Positions 35,522 through 45,501 of a stretch of 64,000 nucleotides of DNA are shown in pieces; position 1 is the stretch's first letter; each line of letters starts with the position of its first letter. The DNA is from CALFCE01 sp964411665 (GTDB taxonomy: Bacteria > Pseudomonadota > Gammaproteobacteria > Granulosicoccales > Granulosicoccaceae). The DNA is taken from contig CAYPMR010000002.1 in the NCBI GenBank assembly GCA_964411665.1, positions 81,964 through 145,963 of the forward strand, in the 5' to 3' direction. Below the pieces are notes generated by a model. It searched no databases. It was not told the DNA's origin and saw only the letters and a program-made list of their open reading frames with translations. Position numbers and translations under genes: made by a program.

Positions 35522-38341
35522 ATGTTCGGAAATATTGTTAAAAAATTCGTCGGTAGCCGCAACGATCGCACGATCAAGCAGCTTACCCGCGAAATAGAAT
35601 CGATCAACACGCTCGAAGACAGTCTCAGTCAGCTGAGCGACGAGCAGTTGCAGGCCAAAACAGATGATTTTCGCTCACGGATTGAGGCTGGCGAGACCAT
35701 CGAGGATATGTTGCCTGAAGCTTTCGCGACGGTTCGTGAGGCGGGCAAGCGGGCACTGGGTATGCGTCATTTCGACGTGCAATTGATAGGCGGAATGGTT
35801 CTTAACAGTGGCCGTATCGCTGAGATGCGTACCGGGGAAGGAAAAACGCTGGTAGCTACAACGGCGGTGTATCTGAACGCGCTAACCGGGCTTGGTGTGC
35901 ATGTCGTGACTGTCAATGATTATCTGGCGCAGCGAGATTCGCAATGGATGGGAAAAATATACGAATTCCTCGGCCTGAAGGTCGGTGTCATTGTTGCCAA
36001 CCTGCCGCATGAAAAGCGCCGCGAAGCCTATGCAGCTGATGTGACATACGGTACCAACAACGAATTTGGATTTGATTACCTGCGCGACAATATGGCCTTG
36101 TCACCTGAGACTAAAGTTCAGCGTGGTCTAAATTTCGCCATTGTCGACGAGGTGGATTCAATACTGATCGATGAAGCACGTACCCCGCTGATAATTTCCG
36201 GCCCGGCTGATAGTGACTCGACGCTATACGCCAGTATTGATCAATTGGTGCCGAATCTGGCCCGTCAGCAGGAAGAGGAAGGCGAAGGTGACTACAGCGT
36301 TGATGAGAAGTCAAAGCAAGTTCATCTGACTGAAGCAGGCCATGACCGTACAGAAGAGCTGTTGATCGATGCCGGATTGCTGGAAGAAGGAGAGAGCCTC
36401 TATGACCCTTCGAAAATTATGCTCTTGCATCATTTGAATGCGGCGATGCGGGCGCATGCGCTATTTCAGCGTAATGTCGATTACATCGTCAAAAATGGAC
36501 AGATCGTTATCGTAGATGAATTTACCGGTCGCACAATGGAAGGTCGGCGTTGGTCTGACGGGTTACATCAGGCGATTGAAGCCAAAGAAAAGGTCGATAT
36601 TCAGCGAGAAAATCAGACTCTTGCATCTATCACGTTTCAAAATTTCTTCAGACTGTACAACAAGCTTGCTGGGATGACGGGTACAGCGGATACCGAAGCT
36701 TTTGAATTTCAGCAAATCTATGGTCTTGAAGTGGTGGTTATTCCGACGCACAGGGATATGATCCGTGACGATAGACCGGATTTGGTTTTTTTAACCCCTG
36801 ATGAGAAGTACCTGGCCATCATCGAAGATATAGAAGAATGTGCAAATCGCAATCAACCCGTGTTGGTCGGCACAACCTCGATTGAAACATCGGAGTACCT
36901 GGCAGGATTACTCAGTGAAAAGGGTATTGCTCACGAAGTCCTCAATGCCAAACAACACGAGCGGGAAGCTCAGATTATCGCTAATGCCGGTATGCCCTCA
37001 GCGGTCACTATCGCAACCAATATGGCGGGTCGGGGAACCGATATCGTGCTGGGTGGCAATCTCGAAGCTGAGTTAGTGCAACTGGAAGCCGATGGCGAAG
37101 TGAGCGATGCGGATCGCGATGCAGCAACCGCAGCGTGGCAAACCCGACACGATCAGGTGCTGGCTTCAGGTGGTTTACATATTATTGGTACTGAACGCCA
37201 CGAATCGCGCCGCATCGATAACCAGCTCAGAGGTCGTTCCGGGCGTCAGGGTGATGCGGGCTCCAGTCGCTTTTATTTATCCTTGCAGGACAGTCTGATG
37301 CGGATTTTCGCATCCGATCGCATGGGCGGTCTGATGCAGAAACTCGGCATGGAGGATGGTGAAGCGATTGAGCATCCATGGGTGACCAAAGCCATCGAAA
37401 ATGCACAACGCAAGGTCGAAGGACATAACTTCGATATTCGTAAACATCTGCTCGAATATGATGATGTTGCCAATGACCAACGTAAGGTTGTGTACGATCA
37501 ACGTGATGAATATATGCACGAAGAACACGTCAACGAGACGATCGCAGATATGCGCGATGACGTTATCAGTGGTGTAGTCGATGCTCACATTCCGCCAGAG
37601 TCCATTGAAGAGATGTGGGACTTGCCCGGGCTGCAAAGCCAGTTGGAATTAATGACAGGTGAATCCTTTGATGTGGCAGCCTGGTTGGATCAGGAGCCAG
37701 ACATTGCGGTTGATGCCATCAAGGAACGAATCATCACCAGGCTGGAAGAAAATTACAATGAAAAGGAAGAAATGGCAGGTAGCGAGCCGTTACGCCAATT
37801 TGAGAAAGCGATCGTGTTGCAAAAGCTTGATGAGCACTGGAAAGAGCATCTGGCGGGTATGGATTACTTACGCCAAAGTGTCGGCTTAAGGGGCTATGCA
37901 CAGAAGAACCCCAAACAGGAGTACAAGCGTGAGGCCTATGAGTTGTTCATGCGCATGCTTGACGAGTACAAAACTGATGTTGTGACTTTAATGAATCGTG
38001 TGCAGGTGCAAGACCCGGCCGAAGTAGAAGCTGCCCGAGAACGACAGGCACGGCAACAACAACAGATTGATTCGCTTGAATACCAGCATGCGAGTGCAAC
38101 AAGTGCGCTTGACGATTCCGCCCATGAGCAAAACGCTGATCCCGGCGACGGTGATACAGGGGCGCAGGCAGCTGCAGCAAGACCAACACGTCCAACACAA
38201 CCAGCACAAGGACAAGGCGCTGCCGCCGTGGCGGAAAAAAATGAACAGCCTTATGTGCGTGATGGTCGTAAAGTAGGGCGTAACGAACCTTGTCCCTGTG
38301 GTTCGGGTAAGAAGTTTAAGCAATGTCATGGCAAGCTGTAG
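35522..38341 (+). CDS. secA: Preprotein translocase ATPase SecA
   Basis: The Sec motor, 939 residues. Features in order are: N-terminal FVGSRNDRTIKQL, Walker A (MRTGEGKTLVATTA), PPXD, DEVDSILIDEARTPLIISGP, TNMAGRGTDIVLGG, helical scaffold and wing (EYDDVANDQRKVVYDQRDE). A Gln/Ala/Pro-rich linker leads to the zinc-binding C-terminus CPCGSGKKFKQCHG, which contacts SecB. The linker is slightly longer than in E. coli (901 residues). Confidence 0.97.
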   Translation: MFGNIVKKFVGSRNDRTIKQLTREIESINTLEDSLSQLSDEQLQAKTDDFRSRIEAGETIEDMLPEAFATVREAGKRALGMRHFDVQLIGGMVLNSGRIAEMRTGEGKTLVATTAVYLNALTGLGVHVVTVNDYLAQRDSQWMGKIYEFLGLKVGVIVANLPHEKRREAYAADVTYGTNNEFGFDYLRDNMALSPETKVQRGLNFAIVDEVDSILIDEARTPLIISGPADSDSTLYASIDQLVPNLARQQEEEGEGDYSVDEKSKQVHLTEAGHDRTEELLIDAGLLEEGESLYDPSKIMLLHHLNAAMRAHALFQRNVDYIVKNGQIVIVDEFTGRTMEGRRWSDGLHQAIEAKEKVDIQRENQTLASITFQNFFRLYNKLAGMTGTADTEAFEFQQIYGLEVVVIPTHRDMIRDDRPDLVFLTPDEKYLAIIEDIEECANRNQPVLVGTTSIETSEYLAGLLSEKGIAHEVLNAKQHEREAQIIANAGMPSAVTIATNMAGRGTDIVLGGNLEAELVQLEADGEVSDADRDAATAAWQTRHDQVLASGGLHIIGTERHESRRIDNQLRGRSGRQGDAGSSRFYLSLQDSLMRIFASDRMGGLMQKLGMEDGEAIEHPWVTKAIENAQRKVEGHNFDIRKHLLEYDDVANDQRKVVYDQRDEYMHEEHVNETIADMRDDVISGVVDAHIPPESIEEMWDLPGLQSQLELMTGESFDVAAWLDQEPDIAVDAIKERIITRLEENYNEKEEMAGSEPLRQFEKAIVLQKLDEHWKEHLAGMDYLRQSVGLRGYAQKNPKQEYKREAYELFMRMLDEYKTDVVTLMNRVQVQDPAEVEAARERQARQQQQIDSLEYQHASATSALDDSAHEQNADPGDGDTGAQAAAARPTRPTQPAQGQGAAAVAEKNEQPYVRDGRKVGRNEPCPCGSGKKFKQCHGKL

Positions 38342-38558
38342 AATCAACCCCAAAACCGATCCTGCGCGCTGATACTGCGTTGGCGCTCTGTTCATGCGGG
38401 CCACGTTGGTCGGGCCGCGCAGGTGTGCTCATTTACTGCGTGTAAACTAGGGGGACGCCTAGTCTTTCTCGAACAGAGTTCGCCTTGTCTCAGCGCACAT
38501 GCTCGGCTTTGGGATTGATTTTACGTAGTCTGATCATCAAACTTAAAATACCCACTTA

Positions 38559-39803
38559 ATGCCAGTAAATCTAAAAGTCCCTGATTTGATCGCACCCGTA
38601 CCTGGTGTGCAGCTCGGCTCCATCGCTGCTGGCCTGAAAAAAAACGGTGCGGCTGATTTAGTACTGGTCTCTCTAGCACCTGCCTCCCGGGTCGCTGCAG
38701 TGTTTACCCGAAATACGTATTGTGCGGCACCGGTTGTAGTGGCGCGTGAACATCTGCATGCCTGCGCGGGGGATGTACGAGCCTTGTTAATTAATTCTGG
38801 TGGTGCAAACGCAGCAACGGGTGCAAAGGGCATCAGTAATGCGCGTGCACACTGTGCCTCGGTCGCAGAGTTGCTGAATATAGATGCAACCCAGGTATTG
38901 CCATTTTCAACAGGTGTTATCGGCGAACAGCTGCCCGAAAATATCATGCACAGCGGCATAAACAAGGTTCATGATTGCATCGGCGATTCCGCGCAGCATT
39001 GGCGTCAGGCTGCTGAGGGCATTATGACAACCGACACGACCTACAAGCAGTTCAGTGTTCAGGTTGAGATTGCTGGCTCTGATAAACCGCTTACTGTAGC
39101 TGGATATGCGAAGGGCTCCGGTATGATTCAGCCCGATATGGCAACCATGTTGGCTTACATGTTTACCGATGCCGACGTTCCTGAACACACGCTACAGAAC
39201 CTTTTGCGAGAAGTGGTTGATGAATCGTTCAATTCAGTGACGGTTGATGGTGACACGTCAACCAACGACGCGTGTGTATTGGCGGCTACCGCTGCCAGTG
39301 GAGTGACACTCGATGAGTCACATACTGACTGGGCAGCGTTTCGAGATGCTGTTGAAGAGGTAAGTACCTGGTTGTCTCATGCGCTGGTACGTGACGGCGA
39401 GGGTGCGAGCAAGTTCATAACGATTAACGTGCAAGGTGGTAAAGAGCGATATGATTGTAAACAGGTGGCACTGACTGTCGGTAATTCACCGTTGGTCAAG
39501 ACAGCTTTTTTTGCCAGTGATGCCAACCTCGGCCGAATTGTCATGGCTGTGGGTCGTTCCGGCATTGAGTACCTGGACATCGAGCAGTTCTCTCTGACTT
39601 TGGGTGATGGTGAGCGTACTGTCGACGTGATGATTAAGGGACAGCCTGCACCGGATTACACTGATGCAATCGGACAAAGCATCATGCAAAGCGCTGAGCT
39701 TGTCATCGGTATTGATCTTGGTGCAGGGGACGCAAGCTGGACCTGTTGGGCCAGCGATCTATCACACGAATATGTCAGTATTAATGCCGACTATCGCAGC
39801 TAG
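38559..39803 (+). CDS. argJ: Bifunctional ornithine acetyltransferase / N-acetylglutamate synthase
   Basis: An Ntn-fold enzyme of 414 residues that recycles the acetyl group in arginine synthesis. The self-cleavage site is visible as GSGMIQPDMATMLAYM; cleavage before Thr yields alpha and beta chains. Other family blocks are LINSGGANAATG, FSTGVIGEQLP, VDGDTSTND and the C-terminal SDLSHEYVSINADYRS. Start supported by homology (MPVNLKVPDLIAPVPGV). Confidence 0.96.
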   Translation: MPVNLKVPDLIAPVPGVQLGSIAAGLKKNGAADLVLVSLAPASRVAAVFTRNTYCAAPVVVAREHLHACAGDVRALLINSGGANAATGAKGISNARAHCASVAELLNIDATQVLPFSTGVIGEQLPENIMHSGINKVHDCIGDSAQHWRQAAEGIMTTDTTYKQFSVQVEIAGSDKPLTVAGYAKGSGMIQPDMATMLAYMFTDADVPEHTLQNLLREVVDESFNSVTVDGDTSTNDACVLAATAASGVTLDESHTDWAAFRDAVEEVSTWLSHALVRDGEGASKFITINVQGGKERYDCKQVALTVGNSPLVKTAFFASDANLGRIVMAVGRSGIEYLDIEQFSLTLGDGERTVDVMIKGQPAPDYTDAIGQSIMQSAELVIGIDLGAGDASWTCWASDLSHEYVSINADYRS

Positions 39804-39845
39804 GAGCCTGCGCGGCAGAACCTCACCTACTGCGAAAGCGCTAAT

Positions 39846-39920
39846 TTGGCCCGTATCAGCGTTTGTTTTCGTCGCGTAGAGTCGACTATGCTTCTCAAAC
39901 GAACGCTAATACAGGCTCAA
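39846..39920. repeat. Long imperfect inverted repeat between argJ and the Nudix gene
   Basis: The left arm at 39846-39868 and the right arm at 39897-39920 are complementary over about 20 of 23 positions (core GTATCAGCGTTTGTTT against AAACGAACGCTAATAC), with a 28-base spacer. It lies between the argJ stop and the Nudix ATG. It could be a mobile palindromic repeat, or a structured leader. Confidence 0.6.
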
Positions 39921-39937
39921 ACTATCACTTTCTCGCT

Positions 39938-40381
39938 ATGGTGACTTCTACCGCGCAGGCTCCTGGCACACAATCGGTCATTGTCGTAGCCGGTATCATT
40001 TGGAATCCAGAACGTACTGCCTTGCTGCTTACCCTACGTAAACCCGAGCAACATCAAGGTGATCGGTGGGAATTTCCGGGTGGCAAGGTCGAATCCTTTG
40101 AGACTGTTTTCGACGGGCTTTGTCGTGAGTTGGAAGAAGAACTCGGATTGCGCGTTATCACTGCGGAGCCCTGCATGAGCATCCCTTACAACTATCCGGA
40201 CAAATCAGTTGTTATTCATTTCTGGCACATACTGTCATTTGCTGGTGAACCTTTAACCCGTGAGGGCCAGCAGAAACAATGGGCATCCTTGTCATCGCTG
40301 CAACAACTGAATTTTCCAGAAGCTAATAAGCCGATTGTTGAGCATCTGCTCGCAAGTGATCCGCCGTCTATACGCGGATGA
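39938..40381 (+). CDS. MutT-like Nudix hydrolase
   Basis: About 147 residues from the ATG at 39938. The Nudix box is complete: GGKVESFETVFDGLCRELEE followed by ELGL. This fits a MutT-type 8-oxo-dGTP diphosphatase that cleans the nucleotide pool. The N-terminus VIVVAGIIWNPERTALLLT and the WEFPGG segment agree with MutT. In E. coli and Pseudomonas mutT follows secA and/or argJ, supporting the assignment. It lacks the C-terminal thiamine-phosphate-synthase fusion seen in some Pseudomonas. The longer frame from 39863 would run through the inverted repeat. Confidence 0.87.
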   Translation: MVTSTAQAPGTQSVIVVAGIIWNPERTALLLTLRKPEQHQGDRWEFPGGKVESFETVFDGLCRELEEELGLRVITAEPCMSIPYNYPDKSVVIHFWHILSFAGEPLTREGQQKQWASLSSLQQLNFPEANKPIVEHLLASDPPSIRG

Positions 40382-40405
40382 GGAGATAATCGTGCATTAC
40401 ACACT

Positions 40406-41011
40406 TTAACCCGACGCAAGATTTTTAAATTTTTCGTGCAAGTACCGAACTTCTGCAGCCAGCGCATCCAATAGAATGTTATTAAAAATAACATCAGTCG
40501 CAACATTAAACCGTTCAATTCGAGATGCCTGCGCATTAATTATTTTCATCGCCTGCGTGTGCGTACAATTATCCCGTGCCATCACACGTGTTGCCTGAAT
40601 TTCTTCGCTGACATCTACGATTAACACACGCTCAAAGCGATCCTGCTGTTGGGTTTCTACCAGTAACGGAATATCGAATAGACAATAAGGCACGCCTGCT
40701 TTTTCATGTTTCTGGCTTTGTTCATCAGATAGCGCCCGGATTGCAGGATGTAGTGTGCTTTCAACTGTTTTACGTGCCGACTCATCCTGAAAGATGATTT
40801 CTCGCAAGGCACTTCGATTGAGAGAATTATCCTCGTTGAGGATATTGCTACCGAAGTGCTCAACCAGTGTGGCCAGGCCTTTTGTGCCTGGCTTGACGAC
40901 CTCACGTGCCAACAGATCCGAATCTATAACCGGTGCATCGTGTTCGCGAAAGAGATCAGCCACAGTACTCTTGCCACTGGCAATACCACCTGTGAGACCT
41001 ATGCGTAACAT
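40406..41011 (-). CDS. coaE: Dephospho-CoA kinase
   Basis: The last step of coenzyme A synthesis, a P-loop kinase of 201 residues. Walker A is GLTGGIASGKSTVADLF at the N-terminus. Other family blocks are VIDSDLLAREVV, the LHPAIRAL segment and IPLLVE. It is downstream of pilD on the same strand with a 174-base gap, the pilD-coaE order of Pseudomonas. No yacG follows. Confidence 0.96.
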   Translation of the reverse strand: MLRIGLTGGIASGKSTVADLFREHDAPVIDSDLLAREVVKPGTKGLATLVEHFGSNILNEDNSLNRSALREIIFQDESARKTVESTLHPAIRALSDEQSQKHEKAGVPYCLFDIPLLVETQQQDRFERVLIVDVSEEIQATRVMARDNCTHTQAMKIINAQASRIERFNVATDVIFNNILLDALAAEVRYLHEKFKNLASG

Positions 41012-41185
41012 GTGCTGACTCTCCTCTGTTGATACGCTAGCAGGCTATTGAAAACTACCTGCGTTGGCATTGCTGCGTTGGACAGTGTATCAAGTCGTCA
41101 CCGAACATGTGCTGGTGCTTGCGTAAATTACCCGAGTGCAGCAATGGCTGAGCAGGTCAAGAGTTCAATTGATACAGAGTGGTTA

Positions 41186-42094
41186 TTACACGTACAAATT
41201 GAAATACAGGGATGTCAGTTGTTCGCCCATAATCATGGCAAGCCAGCCGGCAGCTGCCAGATAAGGGCCGAATGGTATGGGAATTTGCTTGTCTCGCCCC
41301 ATGGCGATAATCAGTGTTATACCCACACAAGCGCCAACTAGCGAAGACAGTAAAATAATAATCGGCAGGGATTGCCAACCGAACCAGGCACCGAGGGCAG
41401 CAAGCAACTTGAAGTCCCCGTATCCCATACCTTCTTTTTTGGTGATTATCTTGAAAGCCCAATACACCAACCAGAGACTAAGATAGCCTGCGGCGGCTCC
41501 GATGATGGCATCGGTTGTTGATGCGAATACAGGTAAAAGGCTTGCCAACAGCCCCAGCCACATAAGCGGTAGGGTGATGCTGTCAGGTAATAACTGCGTG
41601 TCGAAATCAATTCCGGACAGAGCGATAAGAGACCAGGTAATAATTATTGCAGACAGTGCCTGCAAGGTAACACCAAATTTCAAAGCGCAGACGATTGACA
41701 GTATTGCTGTTAACAGTTCCACCAGGGGATAACGTATGGAGATCGGCTCTTTGCAATTGACGCATTTCCCACCGATCCACAAATAGCTAAGAACAGGTAT
41801 ATTCTGCCAGGCTTGGATGATTGATCCACAGGATGGGCATCTTGAACGTGGAACAGCCAGATTAAAAGGTTCATCCTTGTCTTCTGGCAGAACATCTGAC
41901 GGATCAGCCGCTGTACCCAGCGCATGTGCATTTTCCGTTGCAAACTGCCGCCAGCCAGCATGCCACTCGCGCTGCATCATAATCGGCAGTCTGTAGATGA
42001 CAACGTTCAGGAAACTACCGACCAGCAGGCTGATTATTCCGACCAGTGTGATATAGATGGGGGTGTATTGCTGTAACAGATCTATTAGCGTCAT
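41186..42094 (-). CDS. pilD: Type IV prepilin peptidase / N-methyltransferase PilD
   Basis: A 302-residue polytopic inner-membrane protein that cleaves type IV prepilin leaders and methylates the new N-terminus. The zinc-type tetracysteine domain is present (CPSCGS and CVNCKEP). The catalytic aspartates are in SGIDFDTQLLPDSITLP and GMGYGDFKLL (GxGD protease motif). It should process both pilins encoded here. A bidirectional terminator separates it from pilC upstream, so it is likely transcribed separately. Confidence 0.96.
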   Translation of the reverse strand: MTLIDLLQQYTPIYITLVGIISLLVGSFLNVVIYRLPIMMQREWHAGWRQFATENAHALGTAADPSDVLPEDKDEPFNLAVPRSRCPSCGSIIQAWQNIPVLSYLWIGGKCVNCKEPISIRYPLVELLTAILSIVCALKFGVTLQALSAIIITWSLIALSGIDFDTQLLPDSITLPLMWLGLLASLLPVFASTTDAIIGAAAGYLSLWLVYWAFKIITKKEGMGYGDFKLLAALGAWFGWQSLPIIILLSSLVGACVGITLIIAMGRDKQIPIPFGPYLAAAGWLAMIMGEQLTSLYFNLYV

Positions 42095-42184
42095 TGGTCT
42101 ATGCGCTGGTTATCATTAATCTAAAAGTGTAGTCGGTTTGATCAGTTACAGGTTTCGTACCGCTTTTTTCTGTGCCCGGAACTG

Positions 42185-42216
42185 AAAACGGCTGGAATAT
42201 TATTCCAGCCGTTTTT
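42185..42216 (-). terminator. Bidirectional intrinsic terminator after pilC
   Basis: A perfect 14-bp stem, AAAACGGCTGGAAT (42185-42198) with ATTCCAGCCGTTTT (42202-42215) and loop ATT, gives U-tracts on both strands. It ends the pilBC transcript before pilD. Confidence 0.85.
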
Positions 42217-42251
42217 ATGTGCAGATTGACTGCCGTTGTCTGGAAAACGTC

Positions 42252-43466
42252 CTAGAAAGCATCACCCATTTTGAATATGGGCAGATACATACCAACAACC
42301 AGACCACCGATAACCACACCCAGGAAGGCCATGATCATGGGTTCCATCAAGCTGGTCATTGCCTCAACAGCATTGTCCACTTCTTCTTCGTAATAGTCGG
42401 CCACTTTGCCCAGCATGTCATCAACTGATCCTGATTCTTCACCGATGGAGACCATTTGTATAACCATATTGGAAAACAGCTGTGTATTTTCCAGCGATTG
42501 TTGCAGACGTTGCCCGGTAGCGGCTTCGTCTTTCATTTTCAGGATGGCTTTGGTGTAGACCGAATTACCGGCCGTACCTGCAACTGAATCCATGGCCTCC
42601 ACAAGGGGAACACCTGCTTTGGACATGGTACCAAGGGTACGTGCAAATCGAGCAGTGCATGACTTATGGATAATGTCACCGAATACGGGTAAGCGCAGCA
42701 CCACTTTGTCGAGAAATTCAGCAAAGGCTACCGATTTCTTTTTTGCGGTTTTAAAAACCCAGATAAATACCCCAATGGCTATAAGTATAGGGAACCAGGC
42801 CTTTTGCATGAATTCAGATGCATTAACTATCATTTTGGTAAATGCAGGTAAATCGCCGCCGATGCCATTGAACAGAGCTTCGAACTGGGGCACAACGAAA
42901 ACCAGCAATATACCAGTAACAATACCTGCTACTACCAGTACAGCGATCGGATAGAACATCGCAGATTTGATTTTCTTTTTCAGTGCTTCGGATTTTTCTT
43001 TGTATTCTGCAATTTCACCGAGCAAGGATTCTAGCGTACCTGAACTCTCACCAGCCTCGACCAGACTACAGAAGAGATCGTCGAATTGATCAGGGTATTT
43101 TCGCAGTGCGGTGGTGAAGTTACTACCACCCTCAACCTCACCTTTGATGCCCATAATCATGTCGCGCATGGATTTGTTATCAGATCCATTAGCAACGATT
43201 TCAAATGACTGTACCATCGGCACACCGGCTGCCATCATTGTGGTCAACTGACGTGCAAATATTGCAATATCACCCGGTTCGATCTTTTGCTTGCGGCCGC
43301 CGGATTTCTTTTTGCGAACTTTTGTCGGGATTATTCCCTGACGTCGCAGTTTTGCTTTGACAAGATCGGGGGTTGGGCTGGTAACCATGCCCCTTTGCTT
43401 GTTTCCCTTGGCATCTTTTCCTTCCCACTCAAACAGAATGGATTCTTTTTTTGCAGCAGTTGCCAT
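42252..43466 (-). CDS. pilC: Type IV pilus inner-membrane platform protein PilC
   Basis: A 404-residue GspF-family protein with two repeated cytoplasmic helical domains and three membrane segments (FYPIAVLVVAGIVTGILLVFVVP, FPILIAIGVFIWVF, IMAFLGVVIGGLVVGMYLPIF). It couples the PilB and PilT ATPases to pilin assembly. The GspF motifs (FARQLTTMMAAGVPMVQSFE and its repeat FARTLGTMSKAGVPLVEAMD) are clear. It lies six bases after pilB. Confidence 0.97.
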   Translation of the reverse strand: MATAAKKESILFEWEGKDAKGNKQRGMVTSPTPDLVKAKLRRQGIIPTKVRKKKSGGRKQKIEPGDIAIFARQLTTMMAAGVPMVQSFEIVANGSDNKSMRDMIMGIKGEVEGGSNFTTALRKYPDQFDDLFCSLVEAGESSGTLESLLGEIAEYKEKSEALKKKIKSAMFYPIAVLVVAGIVTGILLVFVVPQFEALFNGIGGDLPAFTKMIVNASEFMQKAWFPILIAIGVFIWVFKTAKKKSVAFAEFLDKVVLRLPVFGDIIHKSCTARFARTLGTMSKAGVPLVEAMDSVAGTAGNSVYTKAILKMKDEAATGQRLQQSLENTQLFSNMVIQMVSIGEESGSVDDMLGKVADYYEEEVDNAVEAMTSLMEPMIMAFLGVVIGGLVVGMYLPIFKMGDAF

Positions 43467-43472
43467 GGTAGG

Positions 43473-45191
43473 TTAATCCTTGGTTACGCGATTAGCTTCT
43501 TCAAGACTCATTACGCCTTGTTGTACTTTGAGCAATGCCGACTCCCGAAGATCATTTACGCCTTCTTTGCGTGCCTGATCAGCAATATCGATAGCGTTGC
43601 CACCGTCCATAATGATGCGTCCAATCGCTTCGCTTATTTTTAGTACTTGATAGATACCAACTCGCCCCTTGTAACCGCTATTACACTTATTGCAGCCATT
43701 AGCTTTGAAGATTTTCAATTCATCGATATCTTCTTCTTTGAATCCTTCTTCTATTAATATTTCTTTGGGCAGCTGTTCTTCTATTTTGCATTGTTCGCAA
43801 AGTCGTCGGCCCAGACGCTGCGCTATGATCAACGTGACTGCAGTTGCGATGTTAAACGCGGGTATGCCCATGTTTATCAAACGTGACAAAGTCTGTGGTG
43901 CATCATTGGTGTGTAGCGTTGATAACACCAGGTGACCTGTCTGGGCGGCTTTGATGGCGATACTGCCAGTCTCAAGGTCACGTATCTCACCAACCATGAT
44001 GACATCCGGATCCTGACGCAGGAATGATTTCAGAGCTTCGGCAAAGGTAAGCCCCGCTTTTGGATTCACGTTGACTTGATTGATACCCTGCAGGTTTATT
44101 TCCGCCGGATCTTCCGCAGTTGAAATGTTGGTGTCAGGACTATTGAGAATATTAAGACCTGTATACAGCGATACTGTTTTACCGCTACCCGTGGGACCGG
44201 TAACCAGTATCATGCCGTAGGGATTGGACAATGCGTCCATATAGTCCGCTTTTTGTTCGGGTTCATAACCGAGCGCGTCTATACCAAGTGTTGCACTGCT
44301 AGGGTCAAGAATACGAAGTACGGTTTTTTCTCCGAACAAAGTCGGGCAGGTATTTACACGAAAATCAATAGCACGTGTTTTTGATATTTTGAGCTTTATG
44401 CGACCATCCTGTGGAATACGTCGTTCCGATATATCCATCCGTGACATAACTTTTAAACGTGCAGTCAGTCTACCTGCCATTGCCAATGGTGGTTCTGCAA
44501 CTTCTTCGAGTACGCCATCAACGCGAAAGCGGATACGGAATACCTTTTCGTAAGGCTCTACATGGATATCCGATGCGCCTTTTTTGATGGCGTCTAGCAG
44601 TACCTTGTTAACAAAGCGAACGATGGGTGCATCATCAACATCAGAGCTATCTTCTTCTGCGTTTTCATCCAGATCATCGTTTTCAATATCCAGATCGAAA
44701 CTGCCATCCAGATCGTCAGTGAGGTTGTTGCCAGTTTCCAGTGCCGATTCACGCAAGGCAGCGAGTTTGTCTTCTTCTGCAAGTACTGCCTCAACTCCCA
44801 GACCACTGGTAAATTTGTATTTGTCCAGTGCCTCAGCGTTTGTAGGATCAGAGATAGCGACAAATAAGCGTGATCCGCGCTGCGCTATGGGTACGGCATT
44901 CTGCGTACGCAGCAGTTCTTCACTTAGGTGTTCGCGTGGTAGTGATTCAGGATCGAGAGCCGACAAATCAAAAACTGGCATGCCAAATTCAGAGCCCACC
45001 ATTTGTGCGACTCGTTTTGGTGGTAGTTCATAGTCTCTCACCGCAACAGTAAGAAAATCCTTCTTTTCCTTAGCGGAAGCCTCAACAGCTTGTTGTGCAT
45101 TCTCTTCCGTTAGTAATCCCAGAGAAACTAATTGCCTGGGTAATCCGCTAAATTTTATATTCGAAACTTCGTTGCTCACGGCATAATCCAC
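43473..45191 (-). CDS. pilB: Type IV pilus assembly ATPase PilB
   Basis: A GspE/PilB hexameric ATPase of 572 residues that powers pilus extension. An N-terminal MshEN domain (LGLLTEENAQQAVEAS, which in relatives binds c-di-GMP) is followed by an acidic linker and the catalytic domain. That domain has Walker A GPTGSGKTVSLYTG, Asp and His boxes, Walker B-like DPDVIMVGEIRDLE and a CxxC-CxxC zinc site (CEQC, CNKC). The start is a GTG; a second GTG four codons later is an alternative. Confidence 0.96.
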   Translation of the reverse strand: MDYAVSNEVSNIKFSGLPRQLVSLGLLTEENAQQAVEASAKEKKDFLTVAVRDYELPPKRVAQMVGSEFGMPVFDLSALDPESLPREHLSEELLRTQNAVPIAQRGSRLFVAISDPTNAEALDKYKFTSGLGVEAVLAEEDKLAALRESALETGNNLTDDLDGSFDLDIENDDLDENAEEDSSDVDDAPIVRFVNKVLLDAIKKGASDIHVEPYEKVFRIRFRVDGVLEEVAEPPLAMAGRLTARLKVMSRMDISERRIPQDGRIKLKISKTRAIDFRVNTCPTLFGEKTVLRILDPSSATLGIDALGYEPEQKADYMDALSNPYGMILVTGPTGSGKTVSLYTGLNILNSPDTNISTAEDPAEINLQGINQVNVNPKAGLTFAEALKSFLRQDPDVIMVGEIRDLETGSIAIKAAQTGHLVLSTLHTNDAPQTLSRLINMGIPAFNIATAVTLIIAQRLGRRLCEQCKIEEQLPKEILIEEGFKEEDIDELKIFKANGCNKCNSGYKGRVGIYQVLKISEAIGRIIMDGGNAIDIADQARKEGVNDLRESALLKVQQGVMSLEEANRVTKD

Positions 45192-45501
45192 TGAAGATTA
45201 CAGAAAAATATCTATTCAGTGTATGGATCGGCAAGAAACATCAACACTGTAGAGCTTTGTGGTTAATGTACTGTAAAAATGTATATTTTTGGCGAAAGGC
45301 ATGCAAAGGGGGAAGGTTGCAATATAGCCGTATCTGCTTAATGTGCAATGCTCAGAGATAGCACTGCGAAAGGTCATTATCGATTGAAACAAACTCTAAA
45401 ATCGATACGTCAGAGTATGGTTTTGTGTTTTATTTTGCGATCAGTTTGATCATGTTCAAATTACATACAGGCTTGTTAGATCAAAAAATATTAATACTTG
45501 A
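45192..45501. other. 310-base intergenic region between pilB and the second pilin gene
   Basis: No gene, hairpin terminator or clear sigma-54 element is seen in this AT-rich stretch. It must contain either the pilB promoter or a read-through segment from the pilin gene upstream. A minus-strand TTGAAC near 45450 is the only -35-like element noticed, without a convincing -10. Confidence 0.4.

Noticed and set aside
38342..38558. GC-rich potential hairpin after secA (CCTGCGC...GCGCAGG)
   Set aside because: Stem short relative to a long loop and no T-run, so not called as a terminator.
40980..41185. Possible repeat (CTGCGTTGGCATTGCTGCGTTG) between coaE and pilD
   Set aside because: Internally repetitive and reminiscent of extragenic repeats, but no second copy is clear in this window.
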